64,000 nucleotides of DNA from Megascapheus bottae (GCA_024803745.1 JANJXV010000189.1:1849344-1913343); one strand, 5' to 3'. Shown: positions 47,118 to 60,008, counted from the stretch's first letter. Numbers and translations are program-made. The notes: generated by a model not told the origin, from the sequence alone.

Positions 47118-47325
47118 GGGGCTGGGAGTTTGGCCTAGTCGTAGAGTGCTTGCCTAGCATGGACGAAGACCCGGGTTCAATTCCTCGATACCACATACAT
47201 AGCAAAAAGCCAGAAGTGGTGCTGTGGCTGAAGTGGTAGAGCTCTAGCCTTGAGAAAATCCAGGGACAGTGCTCAGGCTCTGAGCTCAAGCCTAGGACTG
47301 GCAAAAAAAAAAAAAAAAAACAGAA
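47118..47325 (+). mobile_element. IDL-Geo SINE, well preserved
   Basis: 'gggctgggagtttggcctagtcgtagagtgcttgcc' head, 'gggttcaattcc' B box, Geo half, long A-run ending near 47325. Confidence 0.9.
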
Positions 47326-47689
47326 AAAACAAAAAGCACCCCCCCAAAAACAAATAGCATCTGATTGTATTATTGAAAGATAGATTCATGTGGCTTATTC
47401 ATGTTTTATCAGAAACTTAACAGACCACAGGGATCCATAGGATAAGATTTAGTGTTTGACTCAGAACGATACCTGTAGTGACATTTTGTTTCAGAAATCT
47501 TCTAATATCAAGAAAGGATTGATAATCTGTGGTTTACTCGGTATTCTCCACACATCCCTCCATGTGATCGAGGCAGGTACAAGCGCTGTGTTGTCTGATC
47601 CTGGGTGGACACAGCCTGCAGGGGAGCTCAGGGTGGACATTGATGTATCCAATCTCCCCTAGAGCACAACTGTCAATCTCACGATAGTG

Positions 47690-48430
47690 TGTGGGATGGG
47701 GGCGGAGCATAGGCCGGAAGTGGGTGGACAGGGCCCACAGGGCGGCAGCCCCCCCCTACCCCAGCCGAAGCAGGCCAAGCAGCCATGGCCGCGGGGCGGG
47801 CAGGTGGCGGCCTGGTGCATGTGGAGGCCGCCGCTGTCGGTTGGTGCAAGCAGCCGGGGTCGGGGGGGAGGATGAGGTGGGCGGCTGCGGTCAGAGCGGC
47901 CCGGTGGACCGAGGCGGAGGCCGAGGAGCCGGAGTCCAGCCGTGGAAACCGTTGGGTGGCGGTTGGCCGAGGAGCCGGAGTCCAGCCGTGGAAACCGTTG
48001 GGTGGCGGTTGGCCGAGGAGCCGGAGTCCAGCCGTGGAAACCGTTGGGTGGCGGTTGGCCTCCGGGGGCCCCTGAAACGGACAGGCGGCGGCCTGTGGTG
48101 GTGGGGGGGGGGACAGTGGCATCTGGAGGCTGCCAGGCACCGGGCTCCGGGGCAGGGCCGGAGGAAGCCCGCATGTTCAAGAGCGGGGTGAGGGGTTCCA
48201 GCATGGCGGCCAGCGGGCAGCTAGTGCGGGTGGACAGAAGCATGGCCGGCCGTGTGGAGCGGTAGCCACTGCAGGTCCGTGGAGCGGTAGCCACTGCAGG
48301 TCCGCCGCTGCCGGCCTCCAGCACGTGGCCGAGCAGGGAGCGGGAAGCAGGCAGGTGGTCAGCGGGGCGAGGGGGGGGCGGCGGCACGTGGCCCTCCCCC
48401 CTTCTGCCCCGGGGGGGGGGGGGGGTCACT
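47690..48430. other. Isolated GC-rich, CpG-dense island
   Basis: About 740 bp of very GC- and CpG-rich sequence in an AT-rich neighbourhood, with sharp edges. It has three perfect 46-bp tandem repeats (47923-48060), two perfect 25-bp repeats (48254-48303) and a 15-G run (48411-48425). Long open frames occur on both strands, up to 256 codons on the minus strand, but their sequence is low-complexity Pro/Arg/Gly without domains and is best explained by a lack of AT-rich stop codons. It could be a CpG-island promoter, a first exon, or a GC-rich satellite fragment. Confidence 0.6.
47923..48060. repeat. Three perfect 46-bp tandem repeats
   Basis: Units start 'gaggagccggagtcc' at 47923, 47969 and 48015 and end '...gtggcggttggcc'. 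I see no mismatch among them, suggesting very recent expansion. Since 46 is not a multiple of 3, a protein role is unlikely. Confidence 0.95.
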
Positions 48431-48481
48431 GAACCTAGGGCACTATCTCAAGGCCAAACCTCAGCTTCTGGTGCTGCAAGC

Positions 48482-49826
48482 CCCAGTGTGGACAAACTCA
48501 CATCCCTAAGAATTATAATACACATAAGATCCTTTTCCTTACCATCCAAGAGAGCTTTTGTGGCCACGGAGGTTGGCAGAGATGAAAGCACCTTGTAAAT
48601 AAGCAATACCCATCTCTAAGCTCTCTTAGCACTGGAACCTGCCTTGTGGCCATAAAAAAAGATTTGAGATCCAGTGGATCTTCCATGGTCTCTAACAAAG
48701 GAATGTCTCATTCCCCCTCCTGTAAAATCTAGGGGTTCTCCCATGTCTGCCATAACCACAGTGTGTGTTTCTAGCTTGCAGAGACACTCAGGACGAGCTT
48801 GAGGACATTCACGATCTAGTTCCCCTTCTTACCAGGTAAGGATTTTCCTCTTGTGACTGAGCCTGCATTTCTTCTCTAGAGAATGGGGTTATCTCGGGGT
48901 TGAGGAAGACTTCGGGTTGGCACAGGATGGCACTGATAGGAAGATGTGGGATACAGAGAAGTCTAGGGGCTGTGTAAAAGATGGCAGGGTGTGCTTCAGT
49001 AGGTAGACAGCAGGTAGTCACAATTGCCCATCCTCCTGGGCCTATCAGATGCTGAAGAAAGTTTGTCTCTGTCTCCTGCAGCCACCTAGGGAAGCTCAGT
49101 GACAACAGCAGCTCCAGGCACTTATTAAAAGGAGACACCCTAGGTGAAGTTGTCAAATCAGCGTCTGCTGCAGCCCACCCGTCAGCTGGACACTGTGAAG
49201 AGGACGCTTTCTCCAGCACTGCGTCCCCAAAGGCTTCCCCAGCTCCTTCCCACGAGGGCTTGCAGCCTCTGGCCTCTACCTTGTCACCAGTCCAGACATG
49301 TTCCTCAGTTCCTGCTGAGACACAGTCACACCACACTGCGCCTCAGCCTCCAGAGCTGTTGATTCCTCTAGAACATCCTTCTCCCCATTCTCTTTCTCCT
49401 CCCCGTTCTCTTTCTCCTCCACCTGTGGCCTGCACTCCACCCAGCCATGACTCAAACTCGGGTCTTCCATCTAACTTCAGGGAAGTTCCACTAGAAAGCA
49501 CCCCACGGAGCGGCTCTCCAACCAACAGCTCTCGGGTGCCTTCTCCTAGCCCAGCCCTCAACTCTGACATCCTGGAGCTGCTGGAGGTAGTGATTAGTAA
49601 GAGGGCTAAGGAGAACGCTGGGGAGGAGAAAGAACACCCTCTGGATTCTCTGGGGAACATGATGAAGTCACTGGGCAGGGCCCAGGACGCGGCCATCCCA
49701 CAGGCCTTCTGGAACACCAAGGGAGAATCCCAGCAGCTCCCTGAGTCTCCGGAGCTGCTTCTCCCCATGGTCTTACAGAAATGCAGCCAGCTGTTCTGGG
49801 GCCTTCCCTTTCTGCACAGCGAGTCC
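48482..49826 (+). pseudogene. Spata31: Spata31-like copy 2, young 5' segment (exon 3 and first part of exon 4)
   Basis: Nearly identical to 38549-39874. Exon 3 (48775-48835) is intact here: it reads ACRDTQDELEDIHDLVPLLT between ttctag and the donor ACCAG|gtaagg and ends in phase 2. Exon 4 starts at 49082 after tcctgcag and stays open through 49826. It keeps the 14 nt (near 49744) that copy 1 has lost, giving LPESPELLLPMVLQKCSQLF as expected. No exon 1 or 2 lies upstream: the duplicated block begins just downstream of the minisatellite. The match to copy 1 stops abruptly after 'cagcgagtcc'. Confidence 0.82.
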
Positions 49827-52297
49827 TATTCTACTTGCTGTTCAGCAGTTAGAAAATCACCTTGTAAAGAAGCACTCAAGAGAGTCATAGGATTTTACGT
49901 GCTGTGCTTAAACAGTTTCAAAAAGATTTTACTCATTATCAAGTCCCCTTGCAAAAGAGAAGCTTTCTCAGCCTTCCAAGTGATTCAGTCGGCTTGGAGT
50001 TGAGGGAAAAGCTAGAACATAATCTTCTCCAAGAGGGCTCCCACAACACCTCTATAGAACAAAATTCAAGATTCAGCTGTCTGCTGAAGAGAATTTCTCA
50101 GGAAAAGACCAGGCAGAGGACAGCATGGGTGTTTACAGAACTCCATATTTGTAGGTGATATCTGCCATAATATACTAAAGGCAACCACGGAGTGCTCAAA
50201 AGTATTTCAGAAATGGAAGAACTCCAAAAGGGACCTAGAACATTATATGAGCAGGGTAGTGAAAGAACTGGATAGGGACACAGAAAGCTTCTCAGATTTT
50301 CTAGATGCCAAAACCGAGAGAGAATTAGAAAGTGATCTGATGAAACTATCAAGTAGTGGTTCAAAATACACTTATTTGACTCATTTAAAAAGAAATGCCT
50401 AGAAGAAACCCTAAAAGCCATCTCATCTCAAAATGGGAGCAGATCAACTGAGACTAGGGAAAGCTGCAAGAGCTCCTCCCAGGAGGCTTCCCACTTGGAT
50501 GCTGCCAGCCAACAGCTGCTGGAGGCGCATATCAAGAAGCTTTGGGTGAAGCACAAGTGGGGCTTGTCCCTAAAGATTCTCAAGCCCATAATCACCTTAC
50601 TTTGAAAAAGGCTTCCCCTGTGCCAGTTTCCGAGGAAGCTTCTCCATACCTGACCTGTCCTGACAGTGAAGGGGGGGGGGCGCATTGTAGGGAGAAGCTC
50701 TTCACAAAGTACCAAAAATGGTAGAGAAAGAAAAAAGCACTGAAGGTCATACCATACAGGCTTCTCAACCACCTTCACCTTATGAAACTCAGAGGAATAC
50801 TCTATAGTCACTAGTGTGGTTCCCAAAGAGGTCTCTCCAACTTCTCCAACTGGAGGGGAAGGTAGACTGCTTTCTAAGTCTAGATCTCACAGCCTAGTAG
50901 GAAGAACCTGGCACCATGACATTGTGCCAGAACCACAGGGAAGCAGTCCAGAGCCAACTACAAGCCCAGTAATGGGCATGTGTGAGACAGAAGACAAAGG
51001 AAGCCTCTGCCAGTGTATCCATATTAGAAGTCTTTGTTGAATCCACAACTGAAAAGACTGAAGATCTCAGTGAAATGGCAGACGATGAAGAGCAACAGCC
51101 CACTAACTTGACAGTCAATAAGGACTCCAATAATTTGAACCTCAGAAATTTAGAACTTCAGGGGACCATTCAAACACAATTACCCTCCAGAATTTCTATT
51201 TCCAGGCATCCAGGAAGAGCAGTGCAATACAAGCAAAAGTCCTCCTATTGAAGTTATCCTACAGAACTCAGATGCTGATGCATTCCTGCAAGCTTGTGCC
51301 CTGAGGTGCTGTTTGCCACAAACATGCTACCTCCCATCCACTTCTTATGAGATAAGCTCTGCAATACCAAGAATAGGACACATGAAGAAGCTGCAAGAGG
51401 TCAAGACATCCAACCTCCAGGGTACATGGTATAGCAAAAACTTTCATAGGCCTGATGAAAAAGAGAGCTGTGAAAGGCCCAAAACTAGGATGCAGAAGGA
51501 AAACCTGCAGGAATGAGGTCCTTATAAGGCCAGGAGCTGAGCCCCTTCTGCCCAGGTCAGGAAAACAAGAACTATGAAGAACTCTTCCCTGTCTATATCA
51601 GACAAAGGATAGCATTCTCCAAAGAGTCATTTCAGAAACCAGATAAAGAATTTTTATACCATTTTTTCCTACTAAAGACAAAACTCACTACAAAATTCAG
51701 AATAACTCACTGCAAATTCACAGATTCAGTCAGCCAGGACCCAGAAGCAAGACTTAACCACAAATAGAATGTTCAAGGGCAGTGGAGTTCCTGAAGCCCA
51801 AACACTCATGAGCACTGTTGGGTGAATCCTAGAGAAGAAAATGGGATTGCAACATGAGTCTTCTGCCTCCTAGAAAACTTTGCACAAACAAGAATTTCAG
51901 ACTCCTGTTAAGACATTTCCACTGCCATCGACTAACCACTCTCACTACCACATGGCTTCTTCCTACTTAGAAAAAAGCCAAGTGAACAACCACAGGGTCT
52001 CTTTTCCCCAAACCAGCCCCACTGGCCACAGCCATTCTGTCAGTAGCCAGGAGAGTCACAGACTGTGACAACCCTGGGACAAACTTGCCTCTCAGAAAGC
52101 CTGTGTCTCCAGTCAATCATGCCTGTCAGCATAGGCAAAGGGGGATAAATATCTTAAAGCTAGTATATCCCCTGCTCACGCATACCATGCTTCTCACATA
52201 ATTCCTCATGAGATATGTTTTCCTCAGGAAAAATTCAAGTACATACATAGCAAATCTCTTCGTGTATAAGCACATCCTCTGCAAACTGATGATGTCT
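49827..52297 (+). pseudogene. Spata31: Spata31-like copy 2, older paralogous middle segment
   Basis: Homologous to 40160-42750 of copy 1 but clearly more diverged, with many stops and frameshifts (fragments such as LREKLEHNLLQE, MADDEEQQPTNLTVNKD). A patch at about 50450-50640 is much closer to copy 1 than its surroundings and may be a gene-conversion tract. The segment runs to the family's 3' end ('tctcagaaagcctgtgtctccagtcaatcatgcctg' near 52090), so it looks like the 3' half of a separate, older gene. Confidence 0.78.
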
Positions 52298-54350
52298 CCT
52301 AAGAGCCCATTTAATCAAAAAATGGGATCAGATCAACAGCGACAAGGTCCCTTTGCATGTTAGTCATTCCAGGGGCTCAACAGACCATGCCTTGGCCCCC
52401 CTTGAAAACTCCAGCTCCAGCATTACTGGCAGAGAAGCACCCTTGGACACTAGGGAAAGCTGCACGAGCTCCTCCCAGAAGGCTTTCCTCTTGGATGCTG
52501 CCACCCAACAGCTGCTGGAGGCGCATATCAAGAAGCTTTGGGTGAAGCATAAGTGGGGCTTGTCCCTAAAGATTCTCAAGCCCATAAATCACCTTACTTT
52601 AAAAAAGGCTCTCCCTGTGCCCATTTCCCAGGAAGCTTCTCCACACCTGGCCTGTTGTGACTTCAGGGCCAATCTCACCTCTAAGGGGGATGCATTCCAG
52701 GGAGAAGCTCTGGACAAATTGCCAAAAATGCCAGGGAGAGAAAAATCAGGTGATACCACACAGCCTCCTCAAGCACCACCACGTGAAACCCTGAGCAGAA
52801 CACTGGGTAGTCACCACTGTGATCCCTCAGTGGTCTCTCCACCTGGAGAAAAAGAGGGACTGCTCTCCAATTCCAAAACGTGCAGCCTTTTAGGAAGTAC
52901 CTGGCACCATGACATTGTGCCAGGATCAGAGGGAAGCAGTCCAGAGACAAATACCAGCCCAATAATGGGCATATGTGAGACACAGGAGAAAGAAAGCCTC
53001 TGCCACAATGTGTCCATATGAGAGATCTTTGTATCTGACAACTCTGAAGTTGAAATGGCCAAGGATGAAGAGAGACAGCCCCCTAACTTGACAGTCAACA
53101 AAGACTTACAAAATCTGAACCTTAGAAGTTTAGAATTTGTGAGGACCACTGGAACGCCATTACCCTCCAGAAGTTCGATTGCTAGGCATCCACCAGGTTC
53201 ATGCCTGAAAGACCAGGCAGAATCTAGCAGTACAAGTGAAAGTCCACCTTTTGATGATAACCTGCAGGACTGCGACGCTGACACCAACGTGCTGGCTTCA
53301 CAGAGTTCGCTGAGTAGCTCACAGAACTTTTCCCGAAGCAGCATGTCCACTATGAGTCAAGCTCTCCATTACGAACGGGAGGGCCCAGCACAAAGCAAGA
53401 ACCTAAGACCTCCATCACCCCAGGCCCGTGGTACAGCAAGGTGTTTCATGGCCCCCAAGAAACAAAGAGCTGTGAGAGGCCCAGAATACAGAAGGCAAAG
53501 CCTGCAGGAACAAGGCCCTTGCAAGGCCAGAATTTGAACTCTCCTGCCCAGGTCAGGAAAGCAAGAAGTGCAAGGAAGAACTCTTCCCTATCTGCGTCAG
53601 AGAAAGAACAGCATCCTCCAGAGATTCATTTTGGAAATCGGATCAATAATGTTTTTATGGCATTATTTTCCTCTAAAGCTAAAAGTCAGGCAGACTGCCA
53701 GCAAAACCCCAAGATCCAGTCGGCCAATACTAAGAAGCAAGACTTATCCACAAGCAGAACGCTCAGGCAGAGTGGAGTGCCTGAAGCACAGACGCTTATG
53801 AGCACTGTAGGAAGGATCCTAGAGGAAAAACTGGGCCTTCCACAGGAGCCTTCTGCATCTAAGAAAACTTTACATGAAGTTCCGGCCCCCACAGCTGGAT
53901 ATTCCCACCACCACTTGGCTCCTCCTTACCCACAACAAAGCCAAGTAAAGAACACCAGGGTGTCTTTTCCCCAAACCAGCCCCATTGGCCCCAGGCACCC
54001 TGTCCATGAGAGCAGGGTCTCACACTATAACCACCCTGGGACAGACTTGCCTCCCCGAAAGCCAGTGTCTCTAGTCAATCATGCCTGCCAGCACAGACCA
54101 AAAGGGATGAATGTCTCAGGCCAGCGTATCCACTGCCCACGACACTGTCATCTTAGCCATTTGATGGTCAGCCATGCATGCCATGCTGCTCACTTGGTTC
54201 CTTGTGAGGTCCATTTTTCTCACGAGAAATTCCAGCCTGTGCACAGCAAGCGTGTATTCTGTGTGTGAGTACATTGGCTGGGCACTGATGCCGTCTCCCT
54301 CCTCAAATGTATATTGCTTAATACAGTCTTCACGCTTATTGCATGCAGTG
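52298..54350 (+). pseudogene. Spata31: Spata31-like copy 2, young 3' segment
   Basis: Near-identity with copy 1 resumes at 'ctaagagcccattta' (copy 1 position about 40738) and continues past the exon end. Frames are open at 52353-53021, 53055-53537 and 53441-54268. A 4-nt deletion in 'ctatctatgag' near 53352 and others relative to copy 1 break the frame. The last frame keeps CGA where copy 1 has TGA and continues to 54268. This segment repeats part of the exon already represented in the older middle segment. Confidence 0.8.
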
Positions 54351-55400
54351 GCTTCCTTCAGTGCCTTCGTCTGGGGGATGGATGGGCAGTGTGTGGACGT
54401 AATGCCACTGAAGACTCTCAGCCAGAAGCCCTCATCTGAATGTGCCCATTTAATCACTACAGTCTCTTCAGAAAGCCTTTGGTGTTCCCAAGGATGTGGG
54501 TACATGGGGTGATAGCTTTCTAGGCTGTTCTTCAACCTGAAGAACATGCTTTGTTGGAACATCTGTACACCTTGCAGGCTTCCCAGTAAAGCTTCTCTAG
54601 CATAGCCTATGTTGTATATCTGCCATTGACCCTGCTGGGAATTTTCACTGAGGGTGTCTCAGCCACTGGACTGAGGTCTACAAGGAAGGCAATTCTGCTG
54701 TTCATGTCTAGTGATCCTGTTGGCTCTGTCTGTCGTTCAGCCTAGGATCACATTTGTGTTTCACTGAATTCCCAGAAGGCATAGCAGAAAGCAGCAGCTA
54801 AGGTGACAGTCAGCTAGCTAATGATTTATTGAGAATTTTGGGTATAGACGCTAAATCCTTTAACTGTTCCTTTTCCTGGGATATAGGATCCTAATCAAGC
54901 ACAGAACATAGCTAGTTTGGGAGAAAGATAGGATGTGTGTCTTGTCCTGACCTGATTCACTTTGGGTGGCAAGATTGTGTCTAAAACTTGGCTTAATTCA
55001 CCATGATTAAGAGCTATGCCTTGATAATCTTTGTTGGTGGTGGTTGTAGTGGTGGTGGTTGTATGGCTTGAACTCAGGGTCTGGGCCCTATCCCTCAGCT
55101 TTTTTCACTCAAGGCTAACGCTCTACCACATGGGGCCCCAACACCACTTCTAGTTTTCTAATAAACTGGAGAGGAGTTTGGTGGACTTTGAACCTCTTGC
55201 CTGGGCTGCCTTTGAATAGTGATCTTAGGTCTCAATCTCCTTGGTAGTTAGCATTAGAGGCCTGAACCTCTGGTGCCCAGCAATGTATCTGGGTAGATTA
55301 AAGCTCTGGTAGCATGAAATTGAACTGGGAAGGTGTTACAGGAAACAAGTTTTGAGTTGTTTCTCCAACAGAGTCAGGCATGGTCTTGGTACATTTCATC
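54351..55400 (+). other. 3' flank of Spata31 copy 2
   Basis: Similar to 42850-43650 but more diverged than the coding duplicates, including the SINE at 55050-55285. Confidence 0.6.
55050..55285 (-). mobile_element. B1-Geo SINE
   Basis: 'ggcttgaactcagggtctgggccctatcc' then 'agttagcattagaggcctgaacctc', shared in position with the SINE at 43305. Confidence 0.75.
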
Positions 55401-58379
55401 TAGCAATCCAAAAGCTTACTGTCCAATAGTAGTAAGTTCCAGGGAAAATTCACAAAATGTATTAGGCCTTCCCTTCCTACCAGTAGGATGCCTGGCAGGG
55501 AGCAAAGACCATTATAATGCAGTTTCCATTATGCTACATACACATTTTATGTCTCTTCGTGTAATTTTCTAACAATGTCTCGTTACAGCACAAACTAGTA
55601 GTGCTTTCTTCCTGTACATTATGCAAATAAACATTCTCTGATCTGTTGAATTATACAGTAATTTCTAACAAATTTCTGACAAATGTAACTTAGGGGGAGT
55701 TAAAACAATCACTATGCAAATATATTTACAATGATATATCTCAATAAACCCAACACAAACACAAATTCAAGATTAAATTCATATTTACTTTCCTCAGGAT
55801 GCAAAACACTAAAATTTAGTTTAGCCTACCTGAAGCATTCTCAGACTCTAAAGTTATTAACATAAAGTTGGAATAAATAACTTCATGAATACATGGGTGT
55901 TATATACATAAGAGCAAAAATCCAAAACATTTAGAAAAAGACATACAACACACTGCAATGAAAACCATTAGCTATGTACCCTTATGGTAATGTGGCTAAA
56001 AAAACTGCAGTTAACAGTCCAGAATCAGAAGAGAGGATGATGAGAGTATCAGTAAGATGGGAAGAGATGAAAACAACAAACTTTGACTATGATTTTAACT
56101 GCACTTGTGTTTTAGCCTCTGGAATTAAATGAGGGAGTAAGGATTAGAGATCAGTGGGTAGAAACCAAGATTTGCACAATATACACAGCAATTCCATGGA
56201 TGCAGCATTTCTAACTTGTAAGAATAAGGGAATGATAAACTCTAATCACCTTGACCTTAAAGGGCAAGTTTTCTGCCTTATTCCTTAATACCCTCATTTG
56301 CTAGATAGTCCAAAAACTATAATGGATATTTTATGGTTTCAGTCATCTCAATTGTGAGCATAATGGGTATGTACATCTACAATGCATACACATTATGCAT
56401 ATATAGTACACATTATATATACAGATACTGTATATATGTAAATGCGCAGGTGAATATACAAAACAGAGCTTATGAAATCATTGAAATAGTTCAAGAAGCT
56501 ACCTGTGCAGAAGAAACAGTATGGGACCTATAAAACTAAACCAGGCATATGAAAGAAGACGTGAAGGAAGAAAACATCAGAAAAACCATTATACCTGTCC
56601 CAGACAGAATACTAAAGTTTCTTGGGCACCCACTGGTCATCCAGCCACACCGTATTATTTAAAGAGAACTGAGGTTCTGGTGCACCTGCCAGAGCCCCTA
56701 ATGGAATGCCTGTCAGCTCCAAATCCAGCCCTACTGGATCGCTGCTCCTCTCCCACTGTAGAATGGCTGGACCCCCACATTTTACTGCTATTTAAATTTA
56801 AGCTTTCCCAGTTGTAGTTGGATCTGGGTTCTCCACTTGTCTTTTCTAATTAGAGGGCTTCAAGACAGCTGTGGGTGATGGCCAGCCCTGTGGAGCTGCT
56901 TCAGATGGAGGGAAGCCTGAAGGTCAGAGCCAAAGCCTCTAATGCCCAGCTCTCCCTGAAAGAGTTTAGAATTTAAAGTTGCCCCCGCCCTCCCAACTTG
57001 AGTTAAGGGATTGAGCTGCAGTATAAAAGCACAGCACTGAACGTTCCCAAGTTCCTCTAGAGGACTGGGGACAATGGGACAATTTGAAGACGACTCCTGA
57101 GAGGGTCATCACAAGGTCCCTAGGGGTACAGTGTCTTAGACAAGGCTGCAGGTTATTACACTGGCCACAGCCCAGAAACCCTGGTCTCTTCCCATCCACA
57201 GAGGACTTCTATTCTAGTGCAGGGACCTCATGCTCTTCATTGCAAAGGAACAGGGCAGCTTGGTCACTTCAACTGACCTGAAGCAGGGCTGCCCTCTCTT
57301 GTCAAGTGTAAGCCCTTGATGCAAATAGGCCTTCAGATTTTCTGCTTTGTCAACAGTCTGAGACCTTCATTTCACTGTGGACGTGAAGACTGGGCCCATT
57401 TCCCCTGTCTGGTATTTCATGAGTTGGGAGCTGATGTGGACTGCCGCTGGCTTTCCTTTCACAGACTCTAGGATTGTCTTTCTCAAGAGAGGACAGACAG
57501 GGCCACTGAGCGAGGAGGACGTTCTGCTCTTACTCTTGTGATTCACATCACAGCAGGTGCCCTGGTGATTAGGCACCTCACTCTTCTCCATCCACACTAC
57601 CTGAGGTTCTTTGAATTTCATGTGCTCTAGAGCACTGCTTCCCACTTGGTACCTGGCTCATGCCTGGATCCTTTCTAACCAATCTTTGATAGGACTGGGA
57701 ACAAAATAGAAAAGCATCATAGATTTCTGATGTGACCCAAGACTGTGAAGTTCTCTGGAAATTTCCCCTTGCTGCCTTACCCACTCTCCATTCCCTGACC
57801 TTTCTGGTCCTCTGCAGCAGTGTCTGGCTGTGCAAGGACAAGTTATGAGCCACCCCAATGGCTGTGTGAAGGAAGGGACAACAGATCCACAGGCAAGGGC
57901 TGGTGAGCATCTGCCTCCATTACTGCTTAGCCAGGTGCCAGGTGAAGGACCCGCAGGCCACAGGGGGGGGTGTGTGTGTTATGAGGTTAACTAGGTTTCC
58001 TATGGAGCTAGCTGAGAGATTTCATTCGGCACCTTTGTTTCGGGTGCTAGGTTAGAGAAGAAAAGGAAAGGTTCATGTAGAGCAATAGGAAAAGGAAGGC
58101 TGAGGAGCTAAAGCTACATGGTTTGCATGTGACACCTCCACAGAGAGGATCAGGGAGGCAGCAATGCCCATGGGCAGGCTCTCCCCAGCACACGTAAGTG
58201 AGGGAGTGTGGGTGACCTGGAGCAAGTCCTCTGCAGGACTAATTCTCGAGAGACAGACACTGCATGACGTTCACTGGAGGATCACACTATTCCCCCACTC
58301 CAGGCCCGGAAGTACAGACATTCCTTCCTTTGTCCTCAGTAATTCCAAATCTGTCTTTTCCCTCCCTCTTCAATGAGCC
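55401..58379. other. Unassigned region upstream of the Nutm2-like pseudogene
   Basis: 55.4-56.5 kb is AT-rich with TA/TG-rich simple sequence near 56380-56440. A TATAAAA at 57022-57028 followed by GC-richer sequence might be a relic promoter for the Nutm2-like unit, but this is only positional. The frames at 56521-56817 and 57578-57910 show no recognisable domain. Confidence 0.35.
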
Positions 58380-59879
58380 CTTTTCTTTCTCCAGCAGCAT
58401 GTCCAGTGTCTGCACCTTACGTGAGCCTGAACCCTGCTGCCTCCGGAAGTCCTTTCACAGACCTGTGCTTTCACATAGCAGCCCCAGGCCCAGCAGATGG
58501 GTCAATGAAGAAGCAGCCCCCTCCACCACCCGCAGTGGCTGCAGCATTCCCTCCTCCAGGGGCCCTGGGCTGCAGCCTGCTTTCCCCAGCACAGCTCTGG
58601 TGTCAGGAGGAAGAAGCTTCAGCTTGAGTGGGGCAGGCCCTTCCAGTGCCACAGTGGAAATGGGGACAGGAGGAAGGCCACCAGTGCCCCTGCATAACCA
58701 GTCATTGTCACTCAGGCCCCTCTCATTTGGAATGTCTCTCCTGGGGCTCTAGGCTCCACTTCTCTTGCCAGGTCCTGACACCCATGCTTCAGTGACTGTC
58801 CCCACCGACAAGCAGAGGCAGGCTGCCCAAGACAGCTCGTTCATGGGACTGCCCTCTGTAGCCACGCCACCAGATGCCCTGCAGGCTCCCTTCCAGGACC
58901 TTGGCCACAGAGCTCTGTGCAGAGGGCAGTCTGCCCACACCCCAGGCCAAGCCTCTGCTCCCAGTGTCTACCAGAACTTTCTGCACAGGCAGCAATTCAA
59001 GACCTTGGTCTGGAAGAGATTTCCATAGACTCGTGAGGTGGAAGCACTCCCCTGCTTCTTCATGTGAGCGCCTCCTCTGGGACCCAGGAGCTCCTGCTGG
59101 AGCGCCTGCATGGGGATCCTTCTGACAAGGGCCAGGGAAGTCCTGAGGTAGAGGGCTCCTCGAAGAAAACCACCCATAGAATAGGAGGGTCACACCAAGG
59201 CAAGGAAAACACCTTATCTCGCCACACCACGGTGGCCCGGTGATAGAACCAATCATAACTTTCAAGAAGGATCAGCTCATGGAGAGTACCAAATTCCCAC
59301 ACAGCACCTAGTACACAAGGTGCCACAATTTGGATTTAGGATCAAGACCATTCCATGCATTTGTCACTCAGCTTAGGCCATCACTCCAACTTGTGGAACT
59401 GGTAATCAAAACTAGACATTCCTCTCTCACAGTCCAGAGGATGGAATTCTCAGATTCCATGTCTGGAGATGGCTCTCCCTACGGCTACCTTGACCCTGTC
59501 CTCCAGGGCTGAGAGGTAGCTTTGGCTGCTCTTCCTGTCTCTCCAAGGGCCCTGCCCGGTCCTAGGGCTGTCACCTCCATGACTCTGTCTGCAGCAGCAT
59601 CGCTTGGTGGATTAAGGCTTCAACATGTCAATTCTGAAGAACAAACTCACTCAGTCTACAATGCACACTAACAGAAAGCACTCACGGGAACATGAGGGAG
59701 GCCAGCGCTGCCCTGACTACTGATTTCTGTGGTCAGTAAGGGGGACCAGGAAATAAGAGTTCATCCTGGAGTAGGACGTGAGGGCAGCAGGGGTGAGGAG
59801 AACAAAGTTGTGTACTGGGCTGGGTCAACTGGGGATGGAAGGTCACCTGTGGACTGTGACTGACCCTGATGAATTGCAG

Positions 59880-60008
59880 CCCAGTGCTTCGGTCCCTGGC
59901 CCAGCTCAAGTCCACCATGTCCCTGGACCAGGGCCTGTGGAGAGGCCTTCAGGAATGGCAGTGCCTAAGCAATTATGACCGCATGAGCTACCACAAGATG
60001 GCGGCCAA
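59880..60008 (+). pseudogene. Nutm2: Nutm2-like exon with intact splice sites
   Basis: Best-preserved exon of the pseudogene: acceptor gaattgcag, donor GCCAA|gtgagt, 43 codons open. The split codon AA|G joins in phase to 60788-60836 (acceptor cttcccag, donor TTGCAG|gtgata). The two exons together match the conserved NUT-family LRSLA...GLW...W...YDRM...FME-EA-EEM block. Confidence 0.8.

Noticed and set aside
47659..48429. 256-codon minus-strand frame and several overlapping plus-strand frames in the GC island
   Set aside because: Low-complexity Pro/Arg/Gly translations on both strands of very GC-rich DNA. The 46-bp repeats shift frame from unit to unit and no domain or splice context is present.
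57578..57910. 110-codon minus-strand frame upstream of the Nutm2-like pseudogene
   Set aside because: No domain, no splice support, and opposite to the direction of the neighbouring gene remnants.
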